From Chitinophagales bacterium (GTDB lineage Bacteria > Bacteroidota > Bacteroidia > Chitinophagales > JADJOU01), in contig JAURJQ010000013.1 in NCBI GenBank assembly GCA_030832185.1, positions 52,559 through 116,558 on the forward strand: DNA of 64,000 bases, given 5' to 3'. Each line of letters starts with the position of its first letter. Positions within the stretch are counted from its first letter, which is position 1. Position numbers and translations under genes: made by a program. Under the pieces are notes generated by a model. The model saw nothing but the letters and a program-made list of their open reading frames with translations. It made no database searches and was not told the DNA's origin. Below, in pieces: positions 55,774 through 64,000 of the stretch.

Positions 55774-57417
55774 ATGGTAAAATACTATGTTCGAATTGTT
55801 GTCTTGCTTTTTATGAGTAATACATTCAGTAATATAAATGCGTGTGCCTATGTGATTAATAAGACGATAATCCAACCAACCTGCGGGAGTAATGGTCTTT
55901 TATCTTTTTCTATTACGCCACCACCTTCTGTAGGCGCTAATTATAGAGTTTTTAAGGATGGTCAGTTTTTAGTCAGTATCAATGGCTCGATTGCTAATTT
56001 GAACTCACTGACACCGGGATCCTATAAAGTAGTAGTAACGGATAATGCCTCTGGATGTAAAGACTCTCTAGACAATATAGTTTTAGATCCAGCAGCGAAT
56101 GCCTTATCTGCTGCCCACTATATTGATAGTCCACGTTGTGATACTTCTACTAATGGTAGGCTAGCTTTAAAAGTTAAAAATGCTGCCGCCGGCACGATAA
56201 CTTATGCTTGGAGAAAAGATGGCTTACCTTTCACCAATAATGATTCTATTGTGAAGCCAGCGTTGAAAGGAAAATATTCAGTCACCATTACAGATGCCGC
56301 CAGTTGTAGATTTGAGCTTGATAATATGGAGGTACTTGAGTTGAAAGGAAAAATGCTAGCAATAGATACGATTGTATTCCCAACTAGTTGCGATAGTCCG
56401 AATGGTAAAATCACCATTAATATTTCTGCGAGGCATTTCAATCCATTCAATTGGCAGAAAAAAATAAGATATATTTGGCTAAATAGGCCAGATCGCGACA
56501 CCTTTAATTTCATTGACTCTTTGCCAGCAGGAAAATATACCTTAGTTGTGACGGATTCGCTACAATGTTATCCGCTTGAGATAAAGGATATAGAAATCAA
56601 ACAGAATCCAAAACCAACGGCAGTAATTAGAGGTACGGATACACTATGTGCTAATATTGGTTTTGGAAAGTTAGAAGTCTTTTTGACCTTAGGAGACAGT
56701 ATGAATATAAAGTATTATTGGAATCAAGGTCAAAATACAAAAATTGTAGAAGGCGCTGCGATAGTAGCTGGAGATTACGAGTGTGTCGTAGAGGATTTAG
56801 CAGGGTGTGTAGATACTGCTAGATGGACGATTCACCCCTACCCAGAGAAAGTTATTAATATAGTACCAGAATATAGGGAGGTTTTACAACTAACGCCTCA
56901 GCTACTGAGAATAGATAGTCCACAAGGGCTCTACAATATCGTTTGGAGTTCGAATCCTGTTTTAAAATACGATATACTTTCCAACAAGGATTCTGTCATA
57001 CGATCCAACAATATTACTGAGAATACGACTTATTTTGTGGTAGCGAAATATGGTCCAAATTGTGAAACGAAAAACAATATAATCATAAAGGTAATAGAGA
57101 AAATTGATGCTATCAAGGATGAAAATATTCCGAATATTTTTACTCCGGGAGCTTTGAAAAATTCAAAGTACAGGCTAATAAATCTTGACAATAATGGAGG
57201 GGCCGTTAAATTATTTAATTCCTTCGAATTTAAAGTCTACGATAGATGGGGCAACTTAATATTCAATGCGGACAATGAATCATTTGAGTGGGATGGAACC
57301 GACGCCAAAGGCCAACCTGTTATGAATGGCGTCTATGCTTATCTTATGAAGTACAGCACGGTTGATAGGCCGTTTGACAATCAGTTAAGAAAAGGAACAA
57401 TATTATTAGAAAGATAA
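55774..57417 (+). CDS. T9SS type B cargo, gliding-motility-associated C-terminal domain (547 aa)
   Basis: Signal peptide (about 1-24, ending NACA). Residues ~30-270 are SprB-like units (QPTCGSNGLLSFSI, SPRCDTSTNGRLALKV, PTSCDSPNGKITI), with LPAGKYTLVV-type endings. The C-terminal ~90 residues are the type B sorting domain: IPNIFTPGALKN, FKVYDRWGNLIFN, WDGTDAKGQPVMNGVYAY. The next gene, PorP/SprF, starts 3 bases after the stop, which supports co-transcription and shared secretion. Confidence 0.9.
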   Translation: MVKYYVRIVVLLFMSNTFSNINACAYVINKTIIQPTCGSNGLLSFSITPPPSVGANYRVFKDGQFLVSINGSIANLNSLTPGSYKVVVTDNASGCKDSLDNIVLDPAANALSAAHYIDSPRCDTSTNGRLALKVKNAAAGTITYAWRKDGLPFTNNDSIVKPALKGKYSVTITDAASCRFELDNMEVLELKGKMLAIDTIVFPTSCDSPNGKITINISARHFNPFNWQKKIRYIWLNRPDRDTFNFIDSLPAGKYTLVVTDSLQCYPLEIKDIEIKQNPKPTAVIRGTDTLCANIGFGKLEVFLTLGDSMNIKYYWNQGQNTKIVEGAAIVAGDYECVVEDLAGCVDTARWTIHPYPEKVINIVPEYREVLQLTPQLLRIDSPQGLYNIVWSSNPVLKYDILSNKDSVIRSNNITENTTYFVVAKYGPNCETKNNIIIKVIEKIDAIKDENIPNIFTPGALKNSKYRLINLDNNGGAVKLFNSFEFKVYDRWGNLIFNADNESFEWDGTDAKGQPVMNGVYAYLMKYSTVDRPFDNQLRKGTILLER

Positions 57418-57420
57418 GAT

Positions 57421-58410
57421 ATGAAGCAGATTAAATTACTAGTTTTTTTATTCGTATTGGCATCAAATGCTAACTCTCAGGACGCTATTTTCTCGCAATA
57501 TTTCGCTTCCCAGCCTTATCTCAATCCTGCACTGACTGGCTTCTACGATGGCAGTTATCGGATAAATGCCCATTATCGAACACAATGGACTAATATAAAT
57601 TCTGGAGTCAATACTTATGGTATCAATGGGGAATTGAAATTCGGCGACCATGAAGGTGAGAAAGACTATGTAGGAGCAGGTATCTGTGCATATAGAGATG
57701 ATCTATACGGCAGATTAGCCAATAATACAATAAGGCTAAATCTAGCCTACCACAAACGACTGGGTTATGGGGAAACTAAGCATTTCTTGTCCATAGGTAC
57801 TAATTTAGGAATGGATTACAGACAGGTTAATACGAATTTGATCTTTCCTGATGAACCTGTGCCATTTCAACATGCAAATATTTTTGTACCGAATATAGGT
57901 TTAGGGCTTAATTATCAAATTGCTTTTCCTAAGTTTGCTAATATATTTTTTGGAGGTGCTGCAGATCATTTGGTGTCAGACAAGATATCTATATTTAATA
58001 GCAATGTACAAAATGAAAAAAGATTTACCATTTATACCTCTGCAAGATTGCGAGTGAATGATGCTGTTTATTTAATTCCCACCTTCCTTAATTCTATGCA
58101 GGGGGCGCATAAGCAAATTAACTTTGGGACATCGGCTCAACTACTAATGCGTGAATATTATGACTATAGGACCAATATTCAAATAGGGGTCTATGGAAGA
58201 TTAGGTAATGAAGGATTTGATGCATTGATAGGTATGTTGAGATATGAAAATAGAGGTGTCCAGGTAGGACTCAGTTATGATCATGCCTTGACAGAACTAT
58301 CCTCCGCCACAGGAGGCTTTGGAGCATTAGAACTCAGCCTAGGGTATATCGGTGTAATTGAAAGGGTATTTAAATCAAGATCAGAATGCCCTAATTTGAA
58401 AAACTTTTAA
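57421..58410 (+). CDS. PorP/SprF family T9SS membrane protein (copy 1)
   Basis: 329 residues with a signal peptide (about 1-19, ending NSQ). The N-terminal motif DAIFSQYFASQPYLNPALTGFYDG and beta-barrel-type repeats (LSIGTNLGMDYRQV, FGGAADHLVS) are typical of PorP/SprF proteins, which assist export of type B cargo and are predicted outer-membrane barrels. It follows its cargo gene by 3 bases and precedes the next cargo by 18, within a four-gene run. Confidence 0.93.
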   Translation: MKQIKLLVFLFVLASNANSQDAIFSQYFASQPYLNPALTGFYDGSYRINAHYRTQWTNINSGVNTYGINGELKFGDHEGEKDYVGAGICAYRDDLYGRLANNTIRLNLAYHKRLGYGETKHFLSIGTNLGMDYRQVNTNLIFPDEPVPFQHANIFVPNIGLGLNYQIAFPKFANIFFGGAADHLVSDKISIFNSNVQNEKRFTIYTSARLRVNDAVYLIPTFLNSMQGAHKQINFGTSAQLLMREYYDYRTNIQIGVYGRLGNEGFDALIGMLRYENRGVQVGLSYDHALTELSSATGGFGALELSLGYIGVIERVFKSRSECPNLKNF

Positions 58411-58428
58411 TACAAAAAGATATTGCGA

Positions 58429-60132
58429 ATGAAGTGCTTAAAATTACTCACCTTATTGCTGACAATGCTTTCCTACCAATCGTGGAATGCGCAGATTTTT
58501 ATTGCAGATACTAATGTTTGCGGGAATGCAGAGGTTATGTTCAAAGATGTACATCTTATCCCAGCAGGAAAGACCGTAGTCAATAGATTTTGGGATTTCG
58601 ATGGAGTTAATAAAGATACCACAGCTTCAGACAGCGTCTATTTCTCCTATTCGAATACAGTAGCAGGTAATCCACTGACGGTAAGTTTGACAGTAGTCTA
58701 CGACGATGCTTCGACTGCCAGCTTTACAAGAATTATCTTCGTTTGGGCTCTGCCGATTATTGATTCGTTTAAGACGAATAGACTTATTACCTGCCCAGGT
58801 GTTCAAATGAGATTTGAGACTTATTCCAGGCCAGATGCTGCTAAAGGCGGAACTTTCTTAAATAATTGGAAACTATCATTCGGAGACGGGATTGATGCAA
58901 ATCCTTCTAGTGCTGTGCAAAATATTTTACATACCTATCAAGCAATGGGATTATATAAAGCCGAATATACCGTAACGGATAATAAAGGTTGCGTCAATCG
59001 TACTAATCTAGAAATTCGAATTATACAGACTCCTACTGTAGCCTTTACGCCTATCCATCCGCGGTGTAAAGATTCTATTGTGACCTATGAAAATAGAACA
59101 TTTGGAAGGGATACATCATGGAAATGGCAATGGATATTTGTTGATAGTTTGTATATCAAAGGTAGCCTAGGGCAGGATTCTTTTATCTTAGAATCTTTTA
59201 AACCATACTTTACAGAAAGTGCGAATCATGTGCATCCATTTTATGCCAATTTTAGCAAATCAAAAGTTTTATTATTTGGCGATAATAAATATGGTTGCAG
59301 AGACACATCGGATCTTTTTATTACTAATGTAGATACTACTCCTACTTTAGTAATTACACCACGTGCAGATACCACAATTTGTTTTGGAGAAAGTGTACAA
59401 TACACGGTAAGTGGTTCCGACACCGTTTTTTATAAAAACTTTCAGTGGGGTAATAAAATAAGTGGAGATTCAATTGTTTTATTCACACCTAGAAATACGA
59501 TCACGTATACAGTATATGGTAAGACCCCACAATGTCCCCCTATAGGTAAGGATATCAAAATAACCGTAGTTCCACCAGTAGAGACTAAGATTACCACAGA
59601 ACCTCAATATATTTTGCAAGGAGCTGTGAGTAGGATGAAACTTATCACCAACGGAATTCTTGATAGCTTGAAATGGACACCTGATTCAACCCTCACTAGA
59701 CCCCGATCTGACTCTACCGGTGCCACACCCAGCTTCACCACTACTTACAGAGTTAAATTATATTATAGTTTGAAAAATTATATGTGTTCGCAAGAAGATT
59801 CTGCTACTATATTTGTAAATAGAGACTGTCAAGTAGACTCTTTGAAAATTCCAACAGCATTTTCGCCAAATGGAGACGGACTAAATGATGAATTTTATCT
59901 TAAATCTTTTGCTCTAAAAACGATTCTTTCCTTTAATGTATATAATAGATGGGGAAATAAGGTATTTAGCGTGAATAATGTACCTGCAGATGACAAGCAG
60001 TATTATTGGAATGGTAAAATAAATAACAGTGGAGACGAGGTACCTCTTGGTGTTTTTGTTTATAATATTTCTGCTATTTGCAAAAACGATCAAATCTTAA
60101 ACTTCCAAGGAGAAATAACAGTACTAAGATAG
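58429..60132 (+). CDS. T9SS type B cargo with PKD-like domains (567 aa)
   Basis: Starts at ATG 58429 (MKCLKLLTLLLTM); an upstream in-frame TTG at 58423 adds two residues. A signal peptide ends near WNAQ. PKD-type regions (about 30-190: FWDFDG, LSFGDG and HTYQAMGLYKAEYTVTD) are followed by disulfide-like Cys regions. The C-terminus is the type B T9SS domain: IPTAFSPNGDGLNDEF, FNVYNRWGNKVFS, PLGVFVYNI. It lies between two PorP/SprF genes. Confidence 0.9.
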   Translation: MKCLKLLTLLLTMLSYQSWNAQIFIADTNVCGNAEVMFKDVHLIPAGKTVVNRFWDFDGVNKDTTASDSVYFSYSNTVAGNPLTVSLTVVYDDASTASFTRIIFVWALPIIDSFKTNRLITCPGVQMRFETYSRPDAAKGGTFLNNWKLSFGDGIDANPSSAVQNILHTYQAMGLYKAEYTVTDNKGCVNRTNLEIRIIQTPTVAFTPIHPRCKDSIVTYENRTFGRDTSWKWQWIFVDSLYIKGSLGQDSFILESFKPYFTESANHVHPFYANFSKSKVLLFGDNKYGCRDTSDLFITNVDTTPTLVITPRADTTICFGESVQYTVSGSDTVFYKNFQWGNKISGDSIVLFTPRNTITYTVYGKTPQCPPIGKDIKITVVPPVETKITTEPQYILQGAVSRMKLITNGILDSLKWTPDSTLTRPRSDSTGATPSFTTTYRVKLYYSLKNYMCSQEDSATIFVNRDCQVDSLKIPTAFSPNGDGLNDEFYLKSFALKTILSFNVYNRWGNKVFSVNNVPADDKQYYWNGKINNSGDEVPLGVFVYNISAICKNDQILNFQGEITVLR

Positions 60133-60141
60133 TTATAGAAT

Positions 60142-61167
60142 ATGAATAAAATAAAATTTGGAATTCTTGTTTTTATCGGATACGTTGGTCTAATTCCAGT
60201 GCACGGTCAAGATTTAATATACTCCCAATTCAATGCCATGCCCCTCGGGGTGAATCCTGCTTTCGCAGGAAATAATGCCTGTAACTATAGAGTTTCTGCT
60301 ATAGGGAGAAGTCAATGGGGCGGAGTAGAAAATCTAAAGTCATATAAGTCTGGGACTATTGCAGGAGATTTTAATCTCAATAATATTTATGACGAGAAAA
60401 TGAATCTATGGGGATTAGGATTATTAGCATCCTATGATCAGGCTGGAATAGGGTCTTTTACGAATTTTAATATTATAGCTAACCTGGCTTATCATGCTAG
60501 ATTCGGTATGGAGGGTCAAAACTTTCTGTCTTTTGGAATGGGTCTGGGCGTTGGTAATCGCGGAGCCAATATTGGCAGCTATACCTTTGCTAGCGAATTA
60601 GACGCTTTCGGGAGACCCCTTCCAAATCGAGCATCAGGCGAATCTTTTAATACTAATTCTGTTTTCTATCCAGAGATGAATTTCGGAGCATTGCTTACGC
60701 TCAATCCTAATGAAAATACAAACTTGTATGGAGGTGCATCCATCATGCATTTGCTAAGTCCTAATATTTCATTTTCAAATAATGAATATAAACTTCCAAT
60801 GAGAGTAAACTTTCATGCAGGAGCGAATCTCTACAGAGGAGGATTTTTCTTATTACCCACGGTTTATGTGCAATATCAGCAGCATACCAATTACAATGTG
60901 GGAGGCTATGTAGGAACAATTTTAGTATCTGGACATGAGACGAGAAATCCAATCATTGGCTATCTTGGTTTTTGGTATAAAAGTAGTGATGCTATAGTGC
61001 CTGCAGTCCGATTTGATATTGGTAGAATGACGGTAGCCTTTAGTTATGACATACATGTAGGGGGTGTCTCTCAAAATTTAAGAGGAGTTAGTTCCCCAGA
61101 ATTATCGGTAAATTTCTATGGATGCTTTGGAAGAAGTTCCAAGCGCACTGGCTGTCCATCACTTTAA
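60142..61167 (+). CDS. PorP/SprF family T9SS membrane protein (copy 2)
   Basis: 341 residues with signal peptide (about 1-22, ending VHGQ). Shares with copy 1 the start DLIYSQFNAMPLGVNPAFAGNN and barrel-like repeats (FLSFGMGLGVGNRG, LYGGASIMHLLS). It begins 9 bases after the PKD cargo gene, so the run is cargo-PorP-cargo-PorP. The C-terminus is Ser/Lys/Cys-rich (FGRSSKRTGC), and ends without a known signature. Confidence 0.93.
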   Translation: MNKIKFGILVFIGYVGLIPVHGQDLIYSQFNAMPLGVNPAFAGNNACNYRVSAIGRSQWGGVENLKSYKSGTIAGDFNLNNIYDEKMNLWGLGLLASYDQAGIGSFTNFNIIANLAYHARFGMEGQNFLSFGMGLGVGNRGANIGSYTFASELDAFGRPLPNRASGESFNTNSVFYPEMNFGALLTLNPNENTNLYGGASIMHLLSPNISFSNNEYKLPMRVNFHAGANLYRGGFFLLPTVYVQYQQHTNYNVGGYVGTILVSGHETRNPIIGYLGFWYKSSDAIVPAVRFDIGRMTVAFSYDIHVGGVSQNLRGVSSPELSVNFYGCFGRSSKRTGCPSL

Positions 61168-61267
61168 GCATATTTAATGAAACTTATTTATTTGTCTGGA
61201 TGTTATTAGGTGTAATATTCATAAAGAGACCATAAATTACAAGGACTCATTTAAAATAATAATAAAA

Positions 61268-61585
61268 ATGGCAATAGCAATTACAACAGAAAATTTCAAA
61301 GAACTTACTAGCAAAGAAAATGAATTGGTCGTAGCCGACTTTTGGGCAGAGTGGTGTGGTCCATGTAAAATGATAGGCCCAGTTATCGATGAATTAAGTC
61401 AGGAGTATGCAGGCAAAGCAATAATTGGCAAAGTAAACGTAGAAGAGCAGGGAGACCTTGCCGTTCAATTTGGCGTTAGAAACATACCTACTATCCTTTT
61501 TATCAAAAATGGCGAGGTGGTAGATAAGCAAGTAGGAGCTGCGCCCAAAGCAGCATTAGTAGATATGATTAACAAACATATTTAG
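61268..61585 (+). CDS. trxA: Thioredoxin
   Basis: 105-residue classic thioredoxin. VADFWAEWCGPCKMIGPVIDELSQEY gives the active-site CGPC (near 33-36), and NIPTILFIKNGEVVDKQVG includes the conserved cis-Pro. It is a cytoplasmic disulfide reductase and may supply the peroxiredoxin at 31905. It stands alone and ends at a bidirectional terminator with ppk1. Confidence 0.96.
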   Translation: MAIAITTENFKELTSKENELVVADFWAEWCGPCKMIGPVIDELSQEYAGKAIIGKVNVEEQGDLAVQFGVRNIPTILFIKNGEVVDKQVGAAPKAALVDMINKHI

Positions 61586-61615
61586 TAGATTCACGGCTTG
61601 ATAAATAAAGTAGAG

Positions 61616-61643
61616 AGGCAGGTATTATTTACCTGCCTTTTTA
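61616..61643. terminator. Bidirectional terminator between trxA and ppk1
   Basis: AGGCAGGT-ATTATTT-ACCTGCCTTTTT: 8-bp stem (61616-61623, 61631-61638) with T-run. The loop includes the TAA stop of ppk1, so the convergent gene ends inside the terminator. Confidence 0.85.
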
Positions 61644-63715
61644 GTTTTATAATCACCGGCTAGCCATTGGTAGATCTCTACTTGGCTGCGTATTGATTTT
61701 GATTTAGATCTTGAAGGTGGATTGTGCCTAGCGTTGCTCATATTAGGATTATGTATTCTAGCCTTGACCGTATCATTAAGCTGAATTTCCAAGAATTTTT
61801 TTACTTTTTGAAGTATCATGGTATCATAAATAGGTGTTGCCACTTCTATTCGATAGTCGAGATTTCTCACCATAAGATCAGCTGAGCTAATAAAACATTC
61901 TTCCTCTCCATTATTATAGAAATATAAAATACGGGCATGTTCTAAAAACTTATCTACTATACTAATGGCTTTAAACTGATTTTTTTTAGGCAAGTCTGTA
62001 GCCACACAGCATATACCTCTTATTATGGCTTGTACCTGAACTCCAGCTTCTTTCGCTTCATATAGTGCATCAATCAGTTCATCATCTACTAGACTATTCA
62101 TTTTTAGTATAATTTCTGCATGCAATCCATTTTTAGCATGCGTGATTTCTCGTTTTATTTTCTTTAGAATTTGCTCTCGCATGGTAAATGGCGCGACCAA
62201 AAGATGCTTAAAGTTATATGGTTTGTAAAATTCTAGATAATTGAATATTTTACCGACCTCTTGTGTTAAGTTTTTATGGGTTGAAAATAAGCTAAGATCA
62301 CTGTATATATCTGCGGTCACTTCATTAAAATTACCAGTAGAGATATTGCAATATTCCCTCCGTACCTTACCTATTTTTTTGACTACATAAACCAATTTTG
62401 AATGTACTTTCAACTGAGGGTGTCCAAAAATCACATGAATACCTTCTTCCACCATTTGATTGGCCCAGAAAATATTATTTGCTTCATCAAAACGAGCGGT
62501 AATCTCCATAATAATAGTCACTCTTTTTCCGTTTTTTACCGCATTGGTAAGAATATTAACTATCTGTGACTTTGATGACAATCTATATAAGGTCATTTTA
62601 ATTTCCTCTACATAGGGATCTATAGAGGCATCCCGGAGAAAGTCTAGAAGATAGCTAAAGGAATTGTAAGGATAAAAAAGCATGACGTCCTTTTGTTCTA
62701 TTACATTCAATATACTGCGTTCCCCTTCTAGTTTTATATTGGGCAGACTCTCTATTTTAGGATATCGTAAATGTTTGAGACCAAATTCAGGAAACTGCAT
62801 GAAATCCTTGAAATTATGATATCGCCCACTCAAAACCACATTGGATTTGGAGATTTTTATTTTTTTCAAAAGAAAAGCAAGCAAATCATCTGCAATCATT
62901 TTGTCAGCTATGAAGCGCACGGGCTGCCCTTTCTTTCTTTGCTTGAGCGTGCGAGAGAGGTAGCCTAAATCAGATTTTGAAAAGTCACTATCTAGATCCA
63001 ATTCCGCATCTCTCGTTAGCTTGATGGTATAGGCAGCAGCCTCTTTAATATTAAATACCTTATAGATTTCATCTAGATTGATGCGAATCATATCATCTAG
63101 CAGTAGTACACGGTATTGACCTTTTCTAGGAGAAGGTAATTCTATAAATCGGGAAAAAAAATCTGTTGGAATCTCAATAAGTGAAAAGACTTTTTTGCCA
63201 CTTTGCAGAGTCAACTTTATAGCCAAATAGATAGACTGATCGCGGAGTGTTGGAAAATTTTGCGAATCCTTCAATATCAACGGGGTAATTCCTTTGCGAA
63301 TTGTTTTCTTAAAATATTCCCTACACCATTCCGTTTGCTTCTCATTGAGTTCTGTTTCGGCTAATATCTGAATGCCATGCGTTTTCATTTCATCCTTAAT
63401 GTCATGAAAAGCGGAAGCAAATATCTTCTCATCCTCTTTGAGCTTCTGGTATATTTGCGCTAATACCTCCTTAGGATTATAATTGAGCTTTTCAGTAAAT
63501 GACTCCATGATGAGTCTATGTAGTGTGCCTACGCGCACTCGAAAAAACTCATCTAAGTTGCTCGAATAAATACCTAAAAATCGGAGTCTATCTAGCACGG
63601 GTACACTGTTGTCTAAGGCCTCAAATAGTACTCGCTCATTAAAAGCTAACCAGCTCAGCTCCCTATTCACTTTAGGCAGTGTGTTTTCTAGATAATTTAC
63701 CTTTAATTCGTTCAC
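61625..63715 (-). CDS. ppk1: Polyphosphate kinase 1
   Basis: 696 residues, making polyphosphate from ATP. The N-terminal region (about 10-110: VNRELSWLAFNERVLFEA, LGIYSSNLDEFFRVRVG) is a PPK1 hallmark. The middle has LLDDMIRINLDEIY. The two phospholipase-D-like domains carry the His motifs: KVHSKLVYV (near 432) and LEHARILYFYNNGEEE with the later NLDYRIEVATPIYD. The start is GTG (63715). It is convergent with trxA and upstream of an rRNA operon promoter read the other way. Confidence 0.95.
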   Translation of the reverse strand: MNELKVNYLENTLPKVNRELSWLAFNERVLFEALDNSVPVLDRLRFLGIYSSNLDEFFRVRVGTLHRLIMESFTEKLNYNPKEVLAQIYQKLKEDEKIFASAFHDIKDEMKTHGIQILAETELNEKQTEWCREYFKKTIRKGITPLILKDSQNFPTLRDQSIYLAIKLTLQSGKKVFSLIEIPTDFFSRFIELPSPRKGQYRVLLLDDMIRINLDEIYKVFNIKEAAAYTIKLTRDAELDLDSDFSKSDLGYLSRTLKQRKKGQPVRFIADKMIADDLLAFLLKKIKISKSNVVLSGRYHNFKDFMQFPEFGLKHLRYPKIESLPNIKLEGERSILNVIEQKDVMLFYPYNSFSYLLDFLRDASIDPYVEEIKMTLYRLSSKSQIVNILTNAVKNGKRVTIIMEITARFDEANNIFWANQMVEEGIHVIFGHPQLKVHSKLVYVVKKIGKVRREYCNISTGNFNEVTADIYSDLSLFSTHKNLTQEVGKIFNYLEFYKPYNFKHLLVAPFTMREQILKKIKREITHAKNGLHAEIILKMNSLVDDELIDALYEAKEAGVQVQAIIRGICCVATDLPKKNQFKAISIVDKFLEHARILYFYNNGEEECFISSADLMVRNLDYRIEVATPIYDTMILQKVKKFLEIQLNDTVKARIHNPNMSNARHNPPSRSKSKSIRSQVEIYQWLAGDYKTKKAGK

Positions 63716-63874
63716 CTTATAATAATATTAGTGCAAAAATAAGCAACTTAAACCTTTAGGTTCATTATCCAGTGTTAAAACTAGATTAAATGATTTTTTT
63801 CGAAAAAAATTTTGTATCTAAATGATTGACTAAGTGGTTTTTGAAATAAGGTAATATAAATATTCAAAAAAACC

Positions 63875-63906
63875 TTGCACATAAAAAATAAAATTGTTTA
63901 TCTTTG
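63875..63906 (+). promoter_or_regulatory. Putative rRNA operon promoter (TTG-N21-TATCTTTG)
   Basis: TTG at 63875-63877 is 21 bases from TATCTTTG at 63899-63906, a good match to the Bacteroidota -33/-7 promoter. The transcript would start with CACTCCCATTCGG, as at the tRNA promoter. Confidence 0.65.
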
Positions 63907-64000
63907 CACTCCCATTCGGAAACGGAAGGGTTTTTAAATTTAGGTGTAAGTCTTTAAGACAGGCACATTGAGGAGAAAAAGCGAGTTCATTGACATTTAA
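63907..64000 (+). other. Leader of a probable rRNA operon (16S beyond the edge)
   Basis: After the promoter, the DNA has a possible hairpin (CCCATTCGGAAACGGAAGGG), a T-run, and then GAGGAGAAAAAGCGAGTTCATTGACATTTAA. The TTCATTGACAT motif resembles the leader found ahead of Bacteroidota 16S genes. No 16S sequence is visible; the assignment is inferred. Confidence 0.55.

Noticed and set aside
1..64000. CRISPR arrays, insertion sequences, phage or conjugative genes
   Set aside because: No regularly spaced direct repeats, transposase, integrase or phage structural motifs were seen in any gene or intergenic region.

Overview
The window is AT-rich DNA from a member of the Bacteroidota. Several independent signs agree. 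Five proteins carry type IX secretion (T9SS) C-terminal sorting domains, two are PorP/SprF-family proteins, and SprB-type repeats are present. There are many TAnnTTTG -7 promoter boxes, few Shine-Dalgarno sequences and frequent TTG/GTG starts. A bacillithiol-type BshA is also present. I cannot assign a genus. The content is mostly chromosomal housekeeping. I see no prophage, insertion sequence, CRISPR array or conjugation module.

Layout. 1-5.2 kb: the end of recG, a terminator, then a minus-strand envelope-folding group (thioredoxin-fold protein and two tandem cyclophilin-FKBP fusions) and a YqeY protein. 5.3-11 kb: a glycosyltransferase, a lone CoA-transferase A subunit, a GH3/beta-lactamase-fold fusion and YqgE. 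11-20 kb: a 1301-residue repeat adhesin-like T9SS cargo, a TIGR01777 oxidoreductase, recJ, a subtilase and a DUF4159 protein. 20-23.8 kb: GT2, DUF1801, DUF4476 and a fatty-acid desaturase. 23.8-36.3 kb: a replication-rich stretch (dnaE, dnaA, polA) with fabG, a metallophosphatase, tRNA-Ser, tRNA-Pro and a peroxiredoxin. 36.4-43.2 kb: a secreted esterase, methylmalonyl-CoA mutase large subunit, an outer-surface DUF, DUF423 and dnaX. 43.2-53.5 kb: galE, bshA, dprA, a large FAD/Fe-S oxidase, UDP-glucose dehydrogenase, UDP-xylose synthase, DUF1304 and threonine aldolase. 53.5-61.2 kb: dnaK, then a four-gene plus-strand run of two (T9SS type B cargo + PorP/SprF) pairs. 61.2-63.7 kb: trxA and ppk1. 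The last 285 bases look like the promoter and leader of an rRNA operon whose 16S gene would lie beyond the edge.

Connections. RecG, RecJ, DprA, DnaE, DnaX, PolA and DnaA cover replication, repair and recombination. GalE, the UDP-glucose dehydrogenase and the decarboxylase supply UDP-Gal, UDP-GlcUA and UDP-xylose to glycan synthesis, which fits the glycosyltransferases. The periplasmic PPIases and thioredoxin-fold protein could help fold exported proteins, including T9SS cargo.

The most interesting non-gene signals are an A11 run inside dnaX placed exactly where frameshifting would yield a gamma-like short product, a heptamer-built inverted repeat between the UDP-sugar genes, repeated TGACAAAATGG motifs upstream of dnaK, and a shared initially transcribed sequence at the tRNA and putative rRNA promoters. 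I found no clear candidate for a wholly new multi-gene system.
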